Source: Gracilibacillus sp. YIM 98692 (GTDB lineage: Bacteria > Bacillota > Bacilli > Bacillales > Amphibacillaceae). Taken from it: a stretch of 64,000 nucleotides of DNA. The stretch spans positions 62,001 to 126,000 of the forward strand of contig NZ_WIXM01000004.1 of assembly GCF_010993965.1 (NCBI RefSeq), read 5' to 3'. Within the stretch, counting starts at the first letter, position 1; every line of letters begins with the position of its first letter. A program made the position numbers and the translations under genes. Positions 60,452-64,000 of this stretch are shown here, one piece after another. The notes below the pieces were generated by a model that was given only the letters and a program-made list of their open reading frames with translations, made no database searches and was not told where the DNA came from.

Positions 60452-62335
60452 ATGTCTAAAGAAAACTTACCATTAAGACATATTAGTCATGAACAAGAAT
60501 TTGAGAGCCGTATAAAGTTCGAAAATCTAATTCCAATGAATAAATTTATATATCGAGAAGAATCAGGAGGTGATTATGGAACAGACTCGATTTTAGAAAT
60601 AATAAAAGAGAGTGGTATGGTGACTAATTATAGATCTCATGTTCAAATAAAAAGCAAAAGAGTAACCAAACGTTTAAAAAATGGGAGTGTTAGTTTTCCG
60701 GTAGAAGTAAAAACAATAAATTACCTAATAAACACACCAAGTTCGCTTTATTTTTTATATTTAAAAGATGAAGGAAAGTTTCTTTGGGAATGGGTAGCAA
60801 ATATTTATGAACGATTTCATAGAGATGGTTATGATTTAGCAACAACACCTAAAAAAAAGATTAATTTTCACTTTAATAAAGAGTTAGATTCAGCTTCATT
60901 CGATACAATTTATAATACTATGCGAGAAGCAGACGAAAAATTAAGAGAATCACTAAAATCTAACATTGCCTTTCAACCGATATCACAATTAAAACTAATA
61001 TATGCTAGACATTCTTCCATTTTTAGTGATTTTGAGGAAGATGAGTCTAGTATTCTAAAGAGTTTTGAGGATAAATACCAAACAGCAGAGAAGTTATTTG
61101 AACAAGAACAATACAATGAAGCACTACAAGAGTATAAAAATATATTAACTTTTTTGAAATCAAATAAACAAATAAATTTGAAATGTGCCGCTCTGACAGA
61201 AATTTTAGGAAAATATGATGAATGTATTGAATACTGTGATACTTTATTAGAACATGAAGAAATTGAAGAAGCTTATATTATGAAGGGGACCTGTAAAGGA
61301 TTTAAAAAAGAGTATGATGAAGCAATTAAACTTATCTTAAAGGCTATCGAGATACGACCTTCAATAATATCGTACCATAACTTAGGTTACATTTATTTAT
61401 TAAATGAAAAGGTGAAGCTTGCTATTGAGAGTTATGAAAAATGTATTGAGATTGATCCGTCATATTCACCAGCTTATTTAAATTTAAGTATTTGTTATTT
61501 AGATCAATATAAAGTTGATAAATCAATAAAGTACATAAATAAAGCAATTGAACTGGATCCTAATTCACATTTCGCATATGCTGCTAAAGGAGATATTAAT
61601 AAGTTTTTAGGATTGTATAATGAAGCAATAAAAGAATATGAAAAGTGTTTGAGTATTGACTCTAGTCATTATCCAGCTTTATTAAATATTTCTCTAAGTT
61701 TATTTGCGCTAGGAAAAAATAATGAAGGTTATATTCATTTACGAGATTTATTGAAAAATCATGAAAATAAGTTATTTTCTAAAGGGAAAAATGCATTAAT
61801 ATTTGATTTAGGATGGGATAATACTGTAAGTTTTGCTATGGAAAAAATTGCTGATGGTAAGGTGAAAATTTCTAATTTAAATGGTTATGAACGATATCTT
61901 GAATATAAGACTAATGATTTCATTCAAATTGGTGTAATATCACATGGTAAGATTGAAGGCTGTCTTCCTATTGTAGGGAAAAAATTTGAAAAAGATAGAA
62001 GTTATAAGGAAGTAATTACCCAAATAAAAAAAAGTATCAAATTAAAAGAAAATCACCATCTGCTAATTAGTGAAGAAAATGATATTAAAGTGAAAATAAA
62101 GGAAAAGGAGAAAAATGTTTATCAAGAAATAGACTTTGGAGGTAAATATTGTATAAGCGGTATGACCTCTCTTGAAGAAAAAGAGGATGGTAAGTATAAG
62201 TCTGGATTTAATTTTTTTGCTTTCTTTTATAAAATTGGAGGAGAAGCTGCAATTTTATTAGAGAATTTAGAAAAAGGAGAGGAAGTACTAATAGGTCCGA
62301 TTAAAGAAGTTGAAATTGACTCCTTTGAAAAATAA
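60452..62335 (+). CDS. DUF4365 plus TPR-repeat protein
   Basis: A 627-residue protein. The ATG at 60452 follows TATAGGAG and fits better than an earlier ATG. Residues 5-150 match DUF4365 (YREESGGDYGTDSILEI, then VQIKSKRVTKR, YLINTPSSLYFLYLKDEGKF), a nuclease-like fold often near defence genes. A run of about eight TPR-like repeats follows (roughly 210-460, for example YLLNEKVKLAIESYEKCIEI). The C-terminal 150 residues have no clear match. The fold suggests a nucleic-acid nuclease paired with a protein-interaction scaffold, so anti-phage or plasmid-protection roles are possible. Confidence 0.65.
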   Translation: MSKENLPLRHISHEQEFESRIKFENLIPMNKFIYREESGGDYGTDSILEIIKESGMVTNYRSHVQIKSKRVTKRLKNGSVSFPVEVKTINYLINTPSSLYFLYLKDEGKFLWEWVANIYERFHRDGYDLATTPKKKINFHFNKELDSASFDTIYNTMREADEKLRESLKSNIAFQPISQLKLIYARHSSIFSDFEEDESSILKSFEDKYQTAEKLFEQEQYNEALQEYKNILTFLKSNKQINLKCAALTEILGKYDECIEYCDTLLEHEEIEEAYIMKGTCKGFKKEYDEAIKLILKAIEIRPSIISYHNLGYIYLLNEKVKLAIESYEKCIEIDPSYSPAYLNLSICYLDQYKVDKSIKYINKAIELDPNSHFAYAAKGDINKFLGLYNEAIKEYEKCLSIDSSHYPALLNISLSLFALGKNNEGYIHLRDLLKNHENKLFSKGKNALIFDLGWDNTVSFAMEKIADGKVKISNLNGYERYLEYKTNDFIQIGVISHGKIEGCLPIVGKKFEKDRSYKEVITQIKKSIKLKENHHLLISEENDIKVKIKEKEKNVYQEIDFGGKYCISGMTSLEEKEDGKYKSGFNFFAFFYKIGGEAAILLENLEKGEEVLIGPIKEVEIDSFEK

Positions 62336-62895
62336 AGTTAGAATTTAAAAATTACTAGACAGGACTATTGTTTTTTTATTTTTAAATTTCTAGGAGGATA
62401 TGACAGTTCGAAGGTCTATGATGGCTGGAATTGCTATATGAACAATTAAATGTTTATGATACTTGAGAATATGTTAACAGGAGTATAAAAAGCATTCGAT
62501 TCGAATTATTGCGCAGTACAAAGATACTGTTCAGCAATCGAGGCGCGATTGTGGAAGAAAACTTAGATTTTTAAACGAATTTATTGTTATATTTTAAAGT
62601 ACAGTGAAGTATCTACATCTCTTTGATGGAGAATATATGGATCCTTCTCGTCAAAAAGTGGAACAGATCTGAAAGAAGTGTCTACTGTAACCTTAGAGTT
62701 TGTGGTGGAGTATTCAACTGGAGTTATAAAAAATCACCTTGTTGATGTAAAAATCATTGTTAATGTATATGATGCTGCTGATTTACACCGTATAAACTAA
62801 GAAGGGAAGCGGGATACTGTGGGTATCCCCTGCCTTTTTGTTATGTCACTTATAGACTGTAGACAATAATAAGGTGTAATAATACGCTTACTTTT
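62336..62895. other. Gap with a gene remnant
   Basis: Near 62680-62800 a plus-strand frame reads VSTVTLEFVVEYSTGVIKNH, then DVKIIVNVYDAADLHRIN to a stop, with no start or ribosome binding site, so it is a tail fragment. A hairpin (GCGGGATAC/GTATCCCCTGC plus a T run, 62808-62845) closes it. Confidence 0.45.
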
Positions 62896-63126
62896 ATGGA
62901 GAATAAAGAAGCAATGCCATCAATTAAACAAATCTTTGGAAATAATATGAGGAAAAATCGGTTGGAACGAAATTTGTCCCAGGAACAATTAGCTTTTGAA
63001 ACCAATTTACATCGGACATACATAAGCGAAGTGGAAAGAGGAAAACGGAACATTTCAATAGAAAATATAGAGCTGATCGCAAAAGCTTTAGATATTCCTA
63101 TAGCTGAACTTTTTAAATCGCAGTAA
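62896..63126 (+). CDS. XRE-family helix-turn-helix regulator
   Basis: A 76-residue DNA-binding protein with a classic helix-turn-helix (NNMRKNRLERNLSQEQLAFE, then RTYISEVERGKRNISIENI). An ATG at 62914, with GGAG eleven bases before it, is an alternative start. Probably regulates nearby accessory genes. Confidence 0.65.
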   Translation: MENKEAMPSIKQIFGNNMRKNRLERNLSQEQLAFETNLHRTYISEVERGKRNISIENIELIAKALDIPIAELFKSQ

Positions 63127-63328
63127 ATTATGGAAATGGAAGGTTGCATCATTTAGATTCGTTGTTCTATGATATAATATAAACGGATTTTTTATTTTTT
63201 TATTTTTTTGTTTTTTATTGCGGAATTCTACAATTTGAAAATAAATAAATACATATACTATTAATATAATAAATACCGTTTTATTCGATATAATATAAGA
63301 AATGATTTAGTATAAGGGGTTTTTTAGT

Positions 63329-63697
63329 ATGCCGGTGTTAGAGGATGTAATGCACATGAATCCATCAACAAATGATGAAATGAAAAATAGCAGTTATATT
63401 TATCGGAAATCTTTCTTCCTAAAAAATGAACATACTATTGTTGAGACGGCCTCTCTATCGGTCGAGACGATAGAAGTTTTAGATGATGTGGTTGATCGAA
63501 CTTTAGATATGGGCGCTTCTGATATCCGGGAACATCCAATAGGTACGTTAACGGTAGAAGTACAAGAAAGAGTAAAAAGATTAGAAGAATATGAGGAAAT
63601 ATATGTAATGCCGAAAGCAATTTATAAAAAATTAGTAGAAGAGTATTCTCATAACTTATTTGATATTCCAACCGAATATATGATTTTACTAAATTGA
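63329..63697 (+). CDS. Hypothetical protein before leader C
   Basis: A 122-residue acidic protein. The start follows AAGGGG. The central part (RLEEYEEIYVMPKAIYKKLV) is helix-forming. No family recognised. It ends just before the promoter of leader C. Confidence 0.6.
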   Translation: MPVLEDVMHMNPSTNDEMKNSSYIYRKSFFLKNEHTIVETASLSVETIEVLDDVVDRTLDMGASDIREHPIGTLTVEVQERVKRLEEYEEIYVMPKAIYKKLVEEYSHNLFDIPTEYMILLN

Positions 63698-63727
63698 TTG
63701 AAGTTTGACTGTAGGGTTTGCTATACT
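63698..63727 (+). promoter_or_regulatory. Promoter of leader C
   Basis: TTGAAG, 18 bases, TATACT (63722-63727). The sequence after it (GTGTATTCTTTTACTTTTA) is shared with leaders A and B. Confidence 0.7.
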
Positions 63728-63759
63728 AAACGTGTATTCTTTTACTTTTATTTTAGTTA

Positions 63760-63782
63760 GCAACCTTTTATGGTTAGCGGGT
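63760..63782 (+). promoter_or_regulatory. Conserved leader motif, copy C
   Basis: GCAACC-N6-GGTTAGCGGGT with two loop bases changed relative to copies A and B while the arms are identical. This is the pattern expected of a hairpin kept for its stem. Confidence 0.8.
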
Positions 63783-63797
63783 GAATAACAAATAATA

Positions 63798-63862
63798 AAG
63801 CCTTTGGGCTTGGTTTTATGCACCATTTGTGTATGAAAAACCTTGTCCAAAGGCTTTTTTTG
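63798..63862 (+). terminator. Leader terminator C
   Basis: AAAGCCTTTGG (63798-63808) pairs with CCAAAGGCTTT (63847-63857) and seven T's follow. It lies about 70 bases before the partial gene at the right edge. Confidence 0.85.
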
Positions 63863-63931
63863 TTTTTGGAAAAAGGTGCTGCACAAAGAGAGGTAAAAGA
63901 GTGCAAAATCAACAAACGAAAGGGTGGTAAG

Positions 63932-64000
63932 ATGTACAAACACGAATTTCAATTTACTGTGTTTGTCAATCACAAGGAGAGTCTCATCGAAAGGGGATTA
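63932..64000 (+). CDS. Partial gene at the right edge
   Basis: An ATG after AAAGGGTGGTAAG opens a frame (MYKHEFQFTVFVNHKESLIE) that runs out of the window. Too short to name. It is the first gene behind leader C, so it belongs to the same leader-controlled set. Confidence 0.5.
   Translation, partial: MYKHEFQFTVFVNHKESLIERGL

Noticed and set aside
1-64000. CRISPR arrays, tRNA and rRNA genes
   Set aside because: No spaced identical repeats of CRISPR length, no cloverleaf-like tRNA sequence and no rRNA segment were seen; the iterons and tubC-like repeats have other explanations.

Overview
The window reads as part of a large plasmid from a low-GC Gram-positive of the Bacillaceae type. Evidence: most genes are AT-rich with strong AGGAGG-type ribosome binding sites; intrinsic terminators are everywhere; there is an iteron replicon (origin about 36.19-36.46 kb, initiator gene 36888-38423); there is a tubulin-like TubZ/TubR partition locus (19.4-23.4 kb) with a centromere-like repeat field; and there are conjugation-type genes. 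No rRNA, tRNA, CRISPR array or chromosomal housekeeping operon was seen. The genus cannot be fixed from sequence alone, and both edges cut genes.

Layout. 1-2.9 kb (minus strand): a cut primase-like gene, a DUF4258 gene, and an XRE regulator overlapping a TadZ/ParA-like P-loop gene. 2.9-11.2 kb (plus): an operon with a Rad52-type annealing protein, a plasmid copy of the DNA polymerase III beta clamp, small unknown genes, a JAMM-peptidase gene split by a 2.66 kb group II intron, and a ThiF/E1-like gene. Several members are frameshifted or carry stops. 11.2-15.8 kb: accessory DNA with a dead intron tail, a secreted zinc protease and its partner, small lipoproteins, and a gene-free, strongly folded stretch (about 15.13-15.73 kb) that may be a structured RNA. 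15.8-18.9 kb (minus): an unknown three-gene operon and a tyrosine-recombinase-like protein that seems to lack its catalytic residues. 19.2-23.4 kb: TubY, TubZ, TubR and tubC-like repeats. 23.9-32 kb: a relaxosome-type protein, a VirD4/TraG coupling protein, an S1-domain protein and two further plasmid proteins. 32.4-36.1 kb: secreted or surface proteins (amidase, S-layer-anchored nuclease). 36.1-38.4 kb: the iteron origin, a probable antisense copy-control RNA and the initiator. 39.1-48.1 kb: a Tad-like pilus/secretion operon with a family of very small membrane proteins. 48.3-50.2 kb: two HEPN/zinc-ribbon genes. 50.9-55.2 kb: a two-component system beside a GC-rich membrane redox cluster. 55.4-64 kb: a truncated transposase, gene remnants, secreted proteins, an active-looking integrase, a DUF4365-TPR protein and a regulator.

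The most striking signal is regulatory. Operons across the window start with a 5' leader carrying an intrinsic terminator directly in front of the first gene's ribosome binding site. Three leaders (before about 0.76, 3.1 and 63.9 kb) share promoter-proximal sequence and a small hairpin, AACC-N6-GGTT followed by AGCGGGT. Others (before 17.9, 24.0, 28.35 and 39.17 kb) share GGGAA just before the first arm of the terminator. More terminators lie inside the Rad52-clamp and Tad operons. This looks like a plasmid-wide conditional termination or antitermination network tying together replication, partition, transfer and pilus genes. The acting factor is not identified.
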